This document shows positions 43,790-56,349 of a stretch of DNA of 64,000 nt, one piece after another. The notes below the pieces were generated by a model. It was given only the letters and a program-made list of their open reading frames with translations, was not told where the DNA came from and searched no databases. This DNA comes from Rapana venosa. Lineage: Eukaryota; Mollusca; Gastropoda; Neogastropoda; Muricidae. Where the stretch lies: positions 149,166-213,165 of the forward strand of contig CM054157.1 in assembly GCA_028751875.1 (NCBI GenBank). The letters run 5' to 3'. Both the position numbers and the translations under genes were made by a program. Each line of letters begins with the position of its first letter. Position 1 is the first letter of the stretch.

Positions 43790-43850
43790 GACAGAGGAAG
43801 ACACAGAGAGAGGAGAGTCAGAGAGAGACAGACAGACAGATAGAGACACA
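43711..43850. repeat. GA-rich microsatellite
   Basis: (GA)n with CAGA interruptions directly next to the SINE head. Confidence 0.85.
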
Positions 43851-44262
43851 AAGAAACTGTAACTTCACAAGGGAAGACAGAAGGTGTTCATACTCACACA
43901 CACACACCTTTCTTCCACCACAACAAACACAGCCGCATCCAACCATTTTTTTTTCTATAAGATATTGTATTGCCAATTTTGTACAGATGCAAGAAAGACT
44001 GTCACAACGACTTCATATTGTATCAAATAGCTTGATAACTACAAATGGGAGTGGGGGAGGGGTGGGTGGGGGGGCAGGAATATAAAACTACAGCACAGTC
44101 ACATGTCTCTTTTTGTGACCAACCACCACTGGGTAGGGTAAAAAATAATCATGAAAACCAAAAAGAAAAAAAAAAATCAGATGTATATATGTTTTGAAAA
44201 AAAAAATCGAACAAGCAACGATATTTCTGTGACAGCACCATCATGCAATAAAATAAAATAAA
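43851..44262. other. Anonymous sequence before the second gap
   Basis: A CA repeat, a G-rich patch and AAATAAAAT before the gap; no gene recognised. Confidence 0.4.
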
Positions 44263-44762
44263 NNNNNNNNNNNNNNNNNNNNNNNNNNNNNNNNNNNNNN
44301 NNNNNNNNNNNNNNNNNNNNNNNNNNNNNNNNNNNNNNNNNNNNNNNNNNNNNNNNNNNNNNNNNNNNNNNNNNNNNNNNNNNNNNNNNNNNNNNNNNNN
44401 NNNNNNNNNNNNNNNNNNNNNNNNNNNNNNNNNNNNNNNNNNNNNNNNNNNNNNNNNNNNNNNNNNNNNNNNNNNNNNNNNNNNNNNNNNNNNNNNNNNN
44501 NNNNNNNNNNNNNNNNNNNNNNNNNNNNNNNNNNNNNNNNNNNNNNNNNNNNNNNNNNNNNNNNNNNNNNNNNNNNNNNNNNNNNNNNNNNNNNNNNNNN
44601 NNNNNNNNNNNNNNNNNNNNNNNNNNNNNNNNNNNNNNNNNNNNNNNNNNNNNNNNNNNNNNNNNNNNNNNNNNNNNNNNNNNNNNNNNNNNNNNNNNNN
44701 NNNNNNNNNNNNNNNNNNNNNNNNNNNNNNNNNNNNNNNNNNNNNNNNNNNNNNNNNNNNNN
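44263..44762. other. Assembly gap, 500 N
   Basis: Second gap of exactly 500 bases. Confidence 0.99.
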
Positions 44763-45179
44763 TTTTCCCCCCCCCCTTTTTTCGGAGTTAGCCAACTAGG
44801 GGCAGCTCAGCAGGAGGATTCTTCCAGTTCAGACTTTTCTGTCTGATAGAGATCTGTCAACAGAACTGAAGGAACATGTCAGAATGCAATTAAAAAAAGT
44901 CTGGCCCCAGACACCGCATTGTCGTGTGTATAGCACTGTGTGGCATTCTGCAGCAAATCACTGCTGCTCAGGTGCTGCCACTACTACACACCTACTGCCC
45001 ACCTAAAACCCACCACCAACACGGGGCTACCACCACCAACATTACCTCTGTTTGCTTCTGCTGCTTCTGCTGCTGCTGTTAATGATTTCAAGTGTTAGTG
45101 TGGGTATGGTGTTATATAGTATGACTAGTACCACAGGATTGACTATCCCCTCAATGACGTGATATCGTATGTCATGTCA

Positions 45180-46565
45180 TGTAGGTCAGGTCAGGTCAGA
45201 GGTGTCCTCTGCTACCGGTAACCATGTAACCCGGTACCACCTGTGACATGTGGGGAGTCAACCCAACCCAAAAAACCTCACGCCTGGAGAGAGATGGGCG
45301 CCCCCAGGCTACTTTTGCCCAAGCACGCTATATGGAAGGACAAAAAAAGAATATACGGATCGGTCGCCGCCCGGTCACAAGGACCGCGCCTTCTGTCTGC
45401 CACCAGGACGGAGGCGCCAAGTGTGCTACGGGTGGAACCCCTACAACTAAAATAAAGAGGAAGGGACTAACATCACCATCGCAACGGTGGAACGTCAGAA
45501 GTCTGGCTCAAACAGGCAAACTCCAAGAACTGCTATACGAGCTGGACAGGTACAACTGGCATCTGGTAGGTTCTCTGTGAGGCCCAGAGGGAAAGAGCAC
45601 GGTGAACACCATACTGACGAGGGGTCATATGCTCTCCCTATAGCGGGGAGCAGGGACAAGCATATCAATGGCGTAGGCATGCTTGTCAACAAGAACATAA
45701 AGAACCGGTAATAGGATACTACCCAGTAAACAGCCGCTTATGGCCTCCGCCTCGGGGCAGCCCCATTCCAACATCACAGTGATTCAAGCCAAACGCACCA
45801 TACAACGGATCAGGGATGAGAAGTCGAAGAGGAATTCTACAACCAATACAGGCATCATCGATAAGAATGAACAAGAAAGAACATCCTGATCACCCAGGGA
45901 GACTGGAACGCCAAGGTGGGCGGAGACGCACTGAAAGAAGGGAGCAAATTTCTGCGGTCCCCCCCTTTGTAAGCAATCACCAATGAGCGAGGACACCGAC
46001 TACTGGAATTTGCCAGCTACAACGACACGGTGCTCGCCAATACCCTTGGAAAACACAAGGCATCCCGACGTGGACATGGCATGCACCCAATGGGATCCAA
46101 TCACAACCAATTGACTAAATCCTGGTGCAGACCGGTTTCAAAATTGGCTTTCAACAGGAGCCAAGACGAGGACATTCCCAGGTGCAGACATGGGCAGCAA
46201 TAAAATGACCTCGTGCTCCTGAACTTTAGAGTCCAAATTAAAGAAGACCAATAAGACAAAGAACACCAGACTCAAGTTCAACCTGGACAAACTGAAGGCC
46301 CCCACCATCGGCCCCGAGTCCTTCCAAGCCAACAATAGGAGGGAAATTCGCCCCAAATGCTGGCACTTGAAGAAGATGCCGAAACAATGACCCCCAAGTT
46401 TTAACACAGTGATGACTGAGACAGAAAGCATACTTCTTGGCAAACATCCCCGAAAAACACAAACAATGGGTCAGAGATGAAATCTTGAATATGTGTGAAA
46501 AAAGACGAACGAAAAAGAGCAAGAACACTACAGAGGAGAGTTGGTAAGAGGAAACCAAAAAGAAG
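45180..46565 (+). mobile_element. LINE-2, 5' part (endonuclease domain), broken
   Basis: A 5' leader with GGTCA repeats precedes a frame with RWNVRSLAQTGKLQELLYEL then YNWHLVG (about 45,487-45,570). This is the start of an apurinic-type endonuclease as in RTE-like LINEs. Further peptides are GVGMLVNKNIKNR, GDWNAKVGGD-like near 45,900 and FNLDKLKAP near 46,280. The family is distinct from LINE-1A/B. It is cut at 46,565/46,566 by the duplicated segment; RT-region sequence resumes at about 48,060. Multiply frameshifted. Confidence 0.65.
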
Positions 46566-48050
46566 TCTATGTTGTAGCTGTGCATCCTTCTACTACAAAT
46601 AGATATAGTTTTTAATGGGCTCATCATTTTCATTGCTGTTTCTCTATTTGTATGAAGTTATTCCTTCTGAGCCGTTTTCAATGCGTCTTCCTTAACCATG
46701 CAGCTTTATCATAATATCTGTGATCTTAAGTAATCCCACAATGCAATATTTAGATGTTAGGTATTCATGACGCCTAACATCATGTAGGAATGTAATGATT
46801 CTGCTTGTATTAACACCTAGTAGTTGGTGTCATTTGTGTTGACCAGAACAACAGTATTTCTTACCTCATCAAAGTGTTTGATATGGTAAATAACCTTGAG
46901 GCGTAGACTAGATTGTTTTTGGTTTATGCCCTCTAAGTACATGATAATGGTTTAATACCGGGATTAATGAACTCTCACTAATCTGGAAAAGGGTGTGGTT
47001 AGTTCTTCTAAAAAGCATTATATTTCTTTTAATGATCTTGCTGGAAGTGTTCAGATTTATTGTTCCACACAGTATTGCTTTACTCTTCATTAATGTGCTA
47101 TGGTTAAGGACTCTTTCCTAATCAATAGCAAGCTTTGGACTGATATTGCTGTGCAATCAACGCGTGCCAGGCTCTGGTGTATTGACATCATCATACTCTA
47201 AAGAAATTACCGGAATATATTATTGTACTTTGTGTAGCGCTCACTGGATGTATAACAGGCATGTCATTAGAAAGGTCAGCTCATATGACAGTCCGTCTCT
47301 GAGTGCACCTGATAGTAAGAGTGTTAGAGATCCTGAGCAGTTCAAAAATGTCAAGAGAATACAAACTTGTTAATTATAGGCTTTTTTGTATGCTGGCATC
47401 TTTTTTCCTGTTTCCTCCTTTCGCGACACCTACTCTGTGTTTTAGTCCCTCACATCCTGTATGCCTTATAATAAGATCATCTCTTATTTTCTTTTGTCAT
47501 CCATAAATCTAGTTATATGATCAGAATATGTCTGCATTGTTTAATGACATTACTTCCCTGCCTTCTAGCTGTGACACTAATCTTTTTTATAATAGCCTCT
47601 ACCTAAAGTTCGCTACAATTCTGTTTGGATCATCTCCAGACTCTAGTTCAATTGAAAAGCAAGCTTAGTTGTCCCTGAACAATGACATCATCTTTTCCTA
47701 ATTTAGGAACCTAACAGTCTAGAATCTGATTTTCAATCAATAGGGGATGTGGGTTGTTTGTAATATACGATGCTTTCTGTCTGTTTCCTTTAATGCCTCT
47801 AGGGATCTTTTTAAACGTTCTGCTATGGTGTCAAGGATTGCTCCAAATGGTTTGTTGCGCCATCTTTGTTTATAAGTAGCAAATTAAAAAAAACAATAGA
47901 TAGAATAATGGAAGACTATTGATATAGATATTGGATGATGTTAGTTTCACGCCAGTGATGATATGGTGATGAAGCGGCAAACATCTGTAGCACCTTGACA
48001 TTTCAGTCAGAGAGATTTAATAGAAAGCAGGGTTATAGATTTTCCACAAG
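46566..48050 (-). pseudogene. Polinton-like capsid-region fragment inside LINE-2 (duplicated segment, copy 1)
   Basis: From 46,566 it matches 62,950 onward, essentially perfectly to about 47,530 and with small differences afterwards. On the minus strand a gene appears to start at the ATG at 47,863 and run towards 46,566 in shifting frames, with legible pieces such as ILDTIAERLKRSLEALKE and VPKLGKDDVIV. I associate that region with a Polinton virion protein by recollection of the family, not by any search. In the other copy the same sequence lies next to a Polinton ATPase remnant, which supports the origin. The right edge, around 48,050, is approximate. Heavily broken. Confidence 0.45.
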
Positions 48051-48059
48051 TTTAGGGAC

Positions 48060-49195
48060 AACCCAAACGCAGAAGTACTAGCCAGTACTGACTATGGATA
48101 ATGACAAATTCACATGAGGCCAGAAAGCTGATCCACACATCAGGACTCTAACTCAAAGGGCACAGTGCAGTACTCGTACAGGGCACGTAGGGGAATGGTT
48201 CCGTACCTCAGTTGGGGTCCGAAGGGATGTCTGCTGTCACGACCACTATATCACATTAAACCCGCCTCCCCCAACCCCCCCCCCCCTCCCCCTCCGCCCC
48301 CCCCCCCCCCCCCCCCTCTCCCCCCCTCTGCAGGCTTGGAAGACACCACAGCACAGTCTAGCCATTGGGAGGGCGAACAATCACCAACTCAGGTTTGCCG
48401 TGACATTGGACGTCTGGCAGGAAATGAGGGAACGGGCCACCTAGTGAAGAACTGACGAAATATCCTCACGATACGGCATGGAAATCAGTGCCGAGAAAAC
48501 CAAGCTCATGACACGTGCCCAGCACAATCACCACCAGATACTCTCAGCGGGAAGAAGAAATGGAGACAGTTGACCTTTCAAGTTTACCTTGGGAGCCATC
48601 TAAGTGTGGAGGGATCGAGACGAAATCCTAGTCAAGAGCGCACCAAACAGCAGCAGCAATGGCATGACTGAGACCATATGGAGAGACAGAAACATCCTCT
48701 CGGAACCATGGTAAAGTTAACTAAACGCCGCTAGTCACCTCAATCAATTGCTTTACGGCATGTTGAGCATGGACATGAACGCAGACCTACAAAGGAGGAT
48801 CCAAGCAGTAGAAATGAGATGCCCAAGAGGGCTCACTTGGCATTCATACAAGACCATGACACCACACGAAGGTTCCGCTGAATGATCACTCAACAGGTGC
48901 GGGGACTATAAAAGACCGACTGGACACGGGCGAAAAAGAGAAATCAGATGGTTCATGGGTCACGTTAACACGCTCAGATGGACTTGCAAAGACCATTCTG
49001 CAAGAACAGGCCAGGGAAGAGAAGACGGGGCAGACAGAGAGAATAGTGCGACGACATTCGTGATTTCGACAGCGGAGGACTTAGTGTCACAGGCTCTCGC
49101 CCACGTCGCGCTAAGTGGAGCAGCTGTCCACCGTTCGTCCACCATGCCAGCGCACACAGACCTGACCGGGTTACGGGACATTGAACAGTGAACAG
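48060..49195 (+). mobile_element. LINE-2, 3' part (RT and C-terminus), broken
   Basis: Plus-strand pieces: VRRDVCCHDHYI-type decay of the RT B motif near 48,220, LAGNEGTGHLVKN near 48,420, YGMEISAEKTKLMTRAQHN near 48,475 (typical after the FADD motif), and MDMNADLQRRIQAVEMR near 48,770. A poly-C tract sits at 48,276-48,325. After the end at about 49,190, CATGCCATGCC-type short repeats may be the 3' tail. With the 5' part this forms one element split by the foreign 1.5 kb segment. Confidence 0.6.
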
Positions 49196-49489
49196 TGAAG
49201 ATGTCATGTACACACTTTACTGTGCCATTCCATGTGTGTCATGCCATGCCATACCATACAGTAGCATACCATGTGACACTATGCCATGCCCACACAATGC
49301 CATAGCACACTGATACCACACCAACAGTCAGAAAAATCAGGTCTATGCAATCTATTTAGGAAAGAGAAAATGTTTCTATCTGTTCTAATGGACTGTGCAG
49401 TGGTACAACAAGCTGGGCACAACAGCACTTGCATATGACATAAAGAAAACGTGTTACATCAGTATAAAAAAAATTACTATGGTGTAATC

Positions 49490-49585
49490 TCATACTAAGA
49501 GAGAGAGGGGAGAGAGAGAGAGCAGAGAGGAGGAGAGAGAGAGAGAGAGAGATTGAAGAAGAGTAGAAGAGAGAGTTAGATGTAT
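49490..49585. repeat. Decayed GA microsatellite
   Basis: AGAG runs with frequent interruptions; similar decayed GA tracts are at 50,725-50,920. Confidence 0.75.
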
Positions 49586-49679
49586 CGAGAGCGAGATTCA
49601 GACTTCAGAATTGTACTTTTAGCTGCTACATCGCTTTAAGGCCACAATACAAGAAGGACGGGTGTGTGGAGTGACATAT

Positions 49680-50350
49680 GAATGAGTGTTAAAACCATTA
49701 CTATAATGTATTTAATATTGAACTGATTATATCAGCACTCATCCAGCCCATTACCATTCCCTTTTGAATAATCTCCACAATCAATTCACTGTTCGTCATA
49801 TCGACAAAAGTGTTGAATGTGTTTTCTCAATATCAGATCCATTTTGATACAGTTATCTAACTCTTTGAGCATTCAGCCTACCTCCCTCAGCTACATTATG
49901 TCTATCTAGTTAGGAATATTTAGCTTGAGTATGCACGTGCAAGAAAGGTCTCTTCGCATCTTAAGAAAACTGTGTCTCAAATCTTCATAGACAGGGGCAT
50001 TAAACTAAAAGTGTTCCATTATTCTCTATTTGGTCTATACAAAAACAGGCACTGTCTTATTTTTTGAACTACATAGCGAATTGTGTATTATTGTTTAGTG
50101 AGTAGCGCATTCACTCGTAATGAGTAACTGCACGGCGAAGCAATATGTATCGCCAGTTTCACTGATATACTTCTCCATTTCCAAAAAATCTTAAAGTTCT
50201 GTAAAAACTATTCCTTCCCCCGCAAAGCATATGGTTCCAGTCCAATCCTGGTAACCAATCTACACGTCTTTTTAAGGCATCAGAACCTTTTTAGTGTCTA
50301 CTCCTTGTTTAAACCTAAACGATATTACCCAGTTATGCAGATATTCCTGT
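49680..50350 (-). pseudogene. Decayed LINE C-terminal remnant
   Basis: Minus-strand pieces ENNGTLL, then VYEDLRHSFLKMRRDLSCT parallel the better preserved motif at 2.62-3.02 kb (H-F-V-L...C-P-V-F-E-D-V-R). Frames shift often. Confidence 0.4.
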
Positions 50351-52590
50351 TTCGGAGACCAGCATTGTTTGCCTTTTTATAATTTAACAACGATACATAA
50401 GACTTTGTGTGGCAATCTCTTTCAGAATCCATTGTAATAATTCTAAACCAAAATTTACGCATGCTAAACATATGTATTTACTATATAATGGGTACCAGCT
50501 CAGATCTCATAAGCACCATTTATTTAGTGTCTTGACAGAACACCTAAAATCTTTACAAGCGATTAAATTGTACTTTTTTAGATGTTAGGTCTATTCAATC
50601 CCAATTCCAGCTGAACTATAACAGATTGTGATTGGCTTTTGGTCTCCCCCACCATAAACCCCCAGACATAACTGTCAATACTTTACCCTCTGAAAATACT
50701 TGAGAGTATCGCTTAGAGATTGATCTGACCGAGGAGAGAGAGAGAGAGAGGAATGAGAGAGAGAGAGAGAAGATCTGACACACTGTATGTACGTAGATGA
50801 TGGTTAGAGAAGAGAGATAGCAGAGAAGAGAGATGTTATATTATTTGAGATGAGATTGAGAGAGTAGAGAGTGAGAAGAGAGAGAGGAGTTGAGAGAGAT
50901 GAGAGAATGAGAGAGAACTCTGAACTCTGAAACTCTTAAACTGGTTTATATTGCACATCGGTCTTGGTGCACAATACATGCAAGTTGCTTGGAAAGCATC
51001 AGCGATATACGCAGTATATAACTACACTATCGTAAATTCAACATCAATACATATTCATGCGTTTTTTCAGATATATGGAATAAGACTTCTAAGTCGCGAC
51101 TTCATTGAGTTGCTCAATTTTTGCTAGCGTAGCTTTTTCGATACAAGATTACTGGTACATCATACAAATGGGTAGAACATTGTCCATACGTTATGGATAC
51201 TTCTCTCTACAAATGACAGTTATTTTGTTTCCAGTTCTTTGATATTTACGATTAAATCTCACCACTTATAGTAATCTATACTTTACTTCCGTTCTATATA
51301 TTCAATACCCACAACATTTCGCAAATAGTTTTGTCTTTCTTTTGTCATATATTTTGTTATTTAGCTTGAACACAAAATGTTAATCTTTCAATATATGCAT
51401 ACTTTCTGCCAGTTTGCTGCATAACGTGGCTCAAGCTTTTGTCAATAAAGAGTGAGAAACTAGCACACACACACACATCACACACACCACACTAGTACTT
51501 TAAAGTATAGCAACCAAATACTCTACCACTGAGGACTTTTGAGCATTACATTCAGTATAGAAAACATAGTGTGAAAAAGTCAACATTTATAGCTAGGTAT
51601 GTGTAGTTATCATGACACAGAATGATGTGAAACCATACTACACAAACTCCATTAGCCTGCAATTTTCTTTTCAGAGTGTTTGTAGATTTACTGCATAAAT
51701 GGCAAGTGGATACCCCAACAAGTAGGTAAGCCATCACCCCCCCAATATGAAGTGCTAGATCCATTAATATAGCTCAATGTTAATAGTATTTCTTCCGTCT
51801 GTTGATGCATGAACACATACTTGATAAAGAGAGTGAACTCTTGGCCTGTCGGCCGACTGTTGTCAGCTCAGAGTTTGAATGAGGCTGAGTGTGTTTTATC
51901 TGTTTCTTTCCCGACGACATTTTTTATATATGTTCATGTTTCACCCTGAGTTATTGGCGTCAGAACATTTTTCTTGTTATTATTACTTATGACAGATTAG
52001 TTCGATGTATAATTCATCTTGTCTTAAATGCTTCAAATTCTGATTCTGACTTATGCAATTTGTGTTTCTTTATTACCTGACTGTGCTGTCTCGTGACCCA
52101 TTTCATCTGATACTGGTTCAAAAATTGCATCGTGAGTCACGAACTGAAACCACCCTCATAATCAGTCTAGCCGTGTGTGTTTGCTACCATAGCAGTGAGA
52201 GCGCAGCATTAGTGCTATGCTGCACTGCAATTTTGTCAAAACAACACATACCTGTTTGCTCCTGATATTAAGCAGCACATCACACACTAGGCCATTCATC
52301 GCTGCAAATACCAGGACGGGGAACCTGGGAACGCGACGTCCTCACAGTCGGTGCTTCCTCGTCCTATATTCCCCCTCACTCTGACGTCACTTCGTTACCA
52401 CTGACACGCTCTCCCATACTGTCCTGTCCATCGCCTCTTCAGCTGTTAACTGATCTAGTGTTTTTGACTCTGATAATGTTTTTTGTTTCTGATGTTGATG
52501 TGTATATCGATGATTGTAGTTTCAAATATCCGCTATCCCTAATTCCAGCACTAAAGTTATTTTTACCATCTTTCTACTCCTGATTCACAT
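50351..52590. other. Anonymous AT-rich sequence
   Basis: Includes decayed GA repeat (50,725-50,920) and a CA patch (51,463-51,490). Open frames of 60-70 codons have no recognisable domains. LINE 5' sequence may begin in its last few hundred bases. Confidence 0.4.
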
Positions 52591-55500
52591 CAAACTCATT
52601 GTCTGTTCTTCCGCTTAGCAGCCATACTCACCAATCGCCTTCGTCCTCTCTCTGATGACTTGTCCAAACTCTCATCTTCATCTTCAACCTCTCCAACTCT
52701 TCAGATCTCATTCGTTTGTTGTTCAATGTGCCAGTCTGTTGTCAAAGGGAAAAAGCGACTAACATATCTGCTTTCATCTCTGAAAAAACATTGACTTAAC
52801 GTTCCTCACGAAACATGCTTAACCACATGCTATGAGCAAAATAAAACAGCTGACTCCTCCTGATATAAAACCATTTCATTCACTTGTCATCTCTCGAGGA
52901 GTGGGATTGCTAATCCATCGCAAAGACATGTCGAACCATCTCTTTCTTGTCAGTCACAACTTCAATTACTCAATGAATCTTTTGAAGTTTGCGAAATCAA
53001 TCTCAACCTACCTGCGTCCACTCTATTACTTATCTGCTGCCTACCGTCACCTCCCAGCCGTAAAAACAACTTAACATCGTCTCTTTTTCACCAAGAATTC
53101 CCGTTCACTCTCGACCAACTACAGCCTCCCTCTCCCACTAACTTAAAATTTGGCGACTTCAACTTCCACTCGACAACCAGTCTTCTCCAGATGTCAACGT
53201 TCTTTCTCTTTCTCTGTCAAGCATTCTTCTCTCAACTGGTAACGAAGACCTACGCACAATGTGGTACATAGATGCTGATTACTAATGGTCATTATCTTGC
53301 CACAATCCTGTTTCTGTCAAAGACGAACTGCATTCTGATCCATTTCCGGCCCGCCCCAAATCTTTTCCATCTCATACATCACAAACGTGTCAGAAGAAGA
53401 TATATGTTATCGTCGCCAATCTTAAGGCCTTAGACATTCATATCTTTATCTTCCAGCTCCGAACGTTTTTCACAACCCTTGACCACATGACTCTTGATCA
53501 TATAACACTATCTCGCAACAACATTGCTATGAGCTGCACCTCCATCTGATCATCTCCTCTGACAGACTGTGCGCATGGTATACAAAGCCTCTTGGATAGC
53601 GCAAGTAGCAAACGCAGCAACTAGACGCAGATGGACGTTCAAAACCGAATCAACAAACAGCCTTTCCGAAAACAAATCCACAAGTCAAACACTCTTAATC
53701 CATTCGCAAGACAGACTACTACCCTTTCCCAAATTCTCTGTGCTACATCATAAAATCTCTTTTTTCCTCTACTCAATCTCCTTGGTATCTAGACAAAAAA
53801 CCTCTATGCCTACACCCACCGCTGTCTTGAACTCAATCCTATTTGTCTGCTCTCTTTCAGACAAGTTTCGAAAACTACGTCCAGACTTGATCAAACTCTT
53901 CCAGCCTGGCTCTGACCCCAGATTCCTGCATCCATACTCTTTTCCTTCCTTACCCAAGTGAAAAAGAAACATGACAATTCTGAAGAATGACTATAAATCA
54001 ATACGCCTTGATCATACCATGCTCCTGTTTGCTCACATGCACCTTCCACACCTTGTGTCTATTATCCCATCCCCTCGTCACCAACATTTCCCCGACGGAA
54101 TTTTCATCATGCTCTTGTAAAACAGCATCAGTAACTCTACTGAAAAGCACGACCTCGATCAACAGCTGTACGAATATAGGCCTGTCTCAACTTTACCTTT
54201 GTCTCTAGGTACTAGATAAAGTTGTTCTCAATCAGACTCAAACAGTCACTTAATTCCATGATTTTCTTCCCACATTTCAGTCTTGCCTTCCGCCAACCAC
54301 AGCACGAAACCACCCCTAGTACCATACTTTATGATACACTTCTCTTTGCTTCTGATGCAGGATAAATCTTACCTCCTCACATCTCTTCTTGACTATCTGC
54401 AGCCTTTTGCTACCTTAGAACACTCAATTTCTTAATCTTTCTACGCTCTCCAAAATACGTTTGTATTAAGGCACCCACAAACCCTGACTGGTTTTACTTC
54501 TATACCTCACAGACGGTTCCAGGAAGTTATTGTAAATAAAATTCCAATCAACAACCTTGTCAAAATGGAATGTGAGTCCGCAGGGATAGTCCTGGCCCTG
54601 TTCTCTTTACTTCTCTACCTGCTCCCTTGCACATATAAAAACAACACCTCTGATTATCATCTATGAGATGATATCGTTCAGTGCCCAGCTATCATCTGTG
54701 AAACTTGCCTTCCCTCCTGGACAAATATGTCTTACTGCCTTCCAAGACATTCAGAAAACTGGACTCAGAACAAGTTCAACTTAATACCGAGAAAACCGAG
54801 CACTGCTCACTAGGGATCCCAACATAAACTTTCTCTATCGCAAACTTCATTGATATTTCGAAATAGTCAGTTCCTTGTCACAACTCCTGTGAAGTATTTA
54901 GGAGTAGTTCTTGACAACACATTCTATGAAAAATTCATCACTCCAGACTGCAGTTTTGCCTGTGAGGGGGGGGAGGAGGGGGGGGGGGGGGGGGATACGA
55001 TCAATTACGGCGCATAGGCGATATCTCGCAAGTCATCTGTCCAACTGATGCAACTTCCAAGTCGTCATCATCTCTCATTCTTCAGTTTAGATCTGTAATC
55101 TCTTTTGGCCTGGCCTACCAGCATCTATCTATCCACTCTCTTCAACGCATTACAAAACTCAGCGCTCGTCGGTCCTAAGAAAGAAAAAAATCTGATCACA
55201 TCACTCTCTCTTCATGCGATCTCTATCTAGTTGGCCTGTCTTCACAAGACGAGTCTAAAATCAATAGCCTTTGTTTCAAAAGTCTCCACAAAATCTGCAC
55301 CCTCTTATTATGTAACTGTCTTCACTGTACACTCCATCCGTTCCCTTCGTTCAGCCGCAGGATACTTTTGTGCTTCGGGACGACCAGCATTCAAACAAAT
55401 ACTGTTGGCCGTCGCCTCCTTCTCTGTACTGGTCCATCACCTGGAACTGACTCTCTCTTTCACTTCGTCAAAAGGCCATACACTTGATTCTTTCAAATCG

Positions 55501-55860
55501 TCTTGGCACACTTATTCCTCTACTGATACTTCCCCCCAAATATCTGTCCTATTTTCACAGCATCTGTCACTTCTAAGTGTTGTTCGTGTGTGTGTGGTGT
55601 GTGCTGTGTGAGATGTGTGCTGTGTGTGTGTGCATGTCGCGGTGAGAGGGGGGGTGTTGGCAGCGTGGACTGTGATGATGCATGGTTGCGCGTATGGATT
55701 TGAAATTCTCGTTGTCATTATGTTTAAGGAGAGTTGCCTGCCTGTAAATGATGATGGAAGCGCTTCGTTTGTTTGTTTTTTACAAGATTAGCGCTTATAT
55801 AAATTCCATTATTATTATTTTTGATTATTATTATTATTATTATTAAATTATGTGTGTGAG
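52591..55860 (+). mobile_element. L2/CR1-like LINE, broken
   Basis: Strongly C/T-rich coding strand. Endonuclease-region pieces: SRGVGLLIHRKDMSNHL (about 52,894) and FGDFNFHS near 53,150. RT region: VKYLGVVLDNTFYEKF (about 54,890-54,940), then RSVISFGLAYQ near 55,090. C-terminal end: HKTSLKSIAFVSKVSTKSAP and SIRSLRSAAGYF (about 55,237-55,370), in the order known for L2/CR1-type elements. The 3' end is a tail with TTACAAGATTAGCGCTTATA, AATTCCATT and an ATT repeat (55,780-55,846). The catalytic F/YADD motif near 54,650 is not legible. Interruptions include a G-run at about 54,966-54,995 and a GT patch at 55,585-55,630. Length about 3.2 kb. Confidence 0.75.
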
Positions 55861-55964
55861 ATACGGGTAGTGTGTGTGTGTGTGTAAGTGTTGTGTTGAT
55901 AGAAGAGAGTAGAGAGACAGAGACAAGACGAGAAGAGATTTTACTTTTATTTCATTCTCTATAT

Positions 55965-56125
55965 TTTATTTAATTCTTTCATATCACATGGACGGGACAA
56001 TTGAATAAGCACTCATGTCATTTTTTACATCCAGTTCCGTGTGTATGACAGTTTGTAACATTTTGTCTATGTTCCCACGCCCACAATGACCTACTCTTTC
56101 AAGACGCAGAACAGGATTTCACATA
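55965..56125 (-). mobile_element. SINE-A diverged partial copy
   Basis: Modified tail (ATTGAATAAGCACTCATGTC), TTTTTACATCCAGTTCCGTG and a body piece (CAATGACCTACTCTTTCAAG). More diverged than other copies. Confidence 0.6.
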
Positions 56126-56349
56126 CAGGCCTTGTTAAAGTCTATCGGAAGAGAGAGAGACAGTGAGAGAGAGAGAGAGTGAGCGAGAGAGAGAGTGAGA
56201 TGAGAAGTATACAGAAGACTCATTCTCCATTAACCTGACAGTGAGCAGAGGCGGAGGTTGTTTGTAGAAAAATTGTTTTATGTTACCATATTTAAAAAAC
56301 AATTTCCATGTCAAATATATGAGATGTTATAAGCACATCTGCATGCTGC

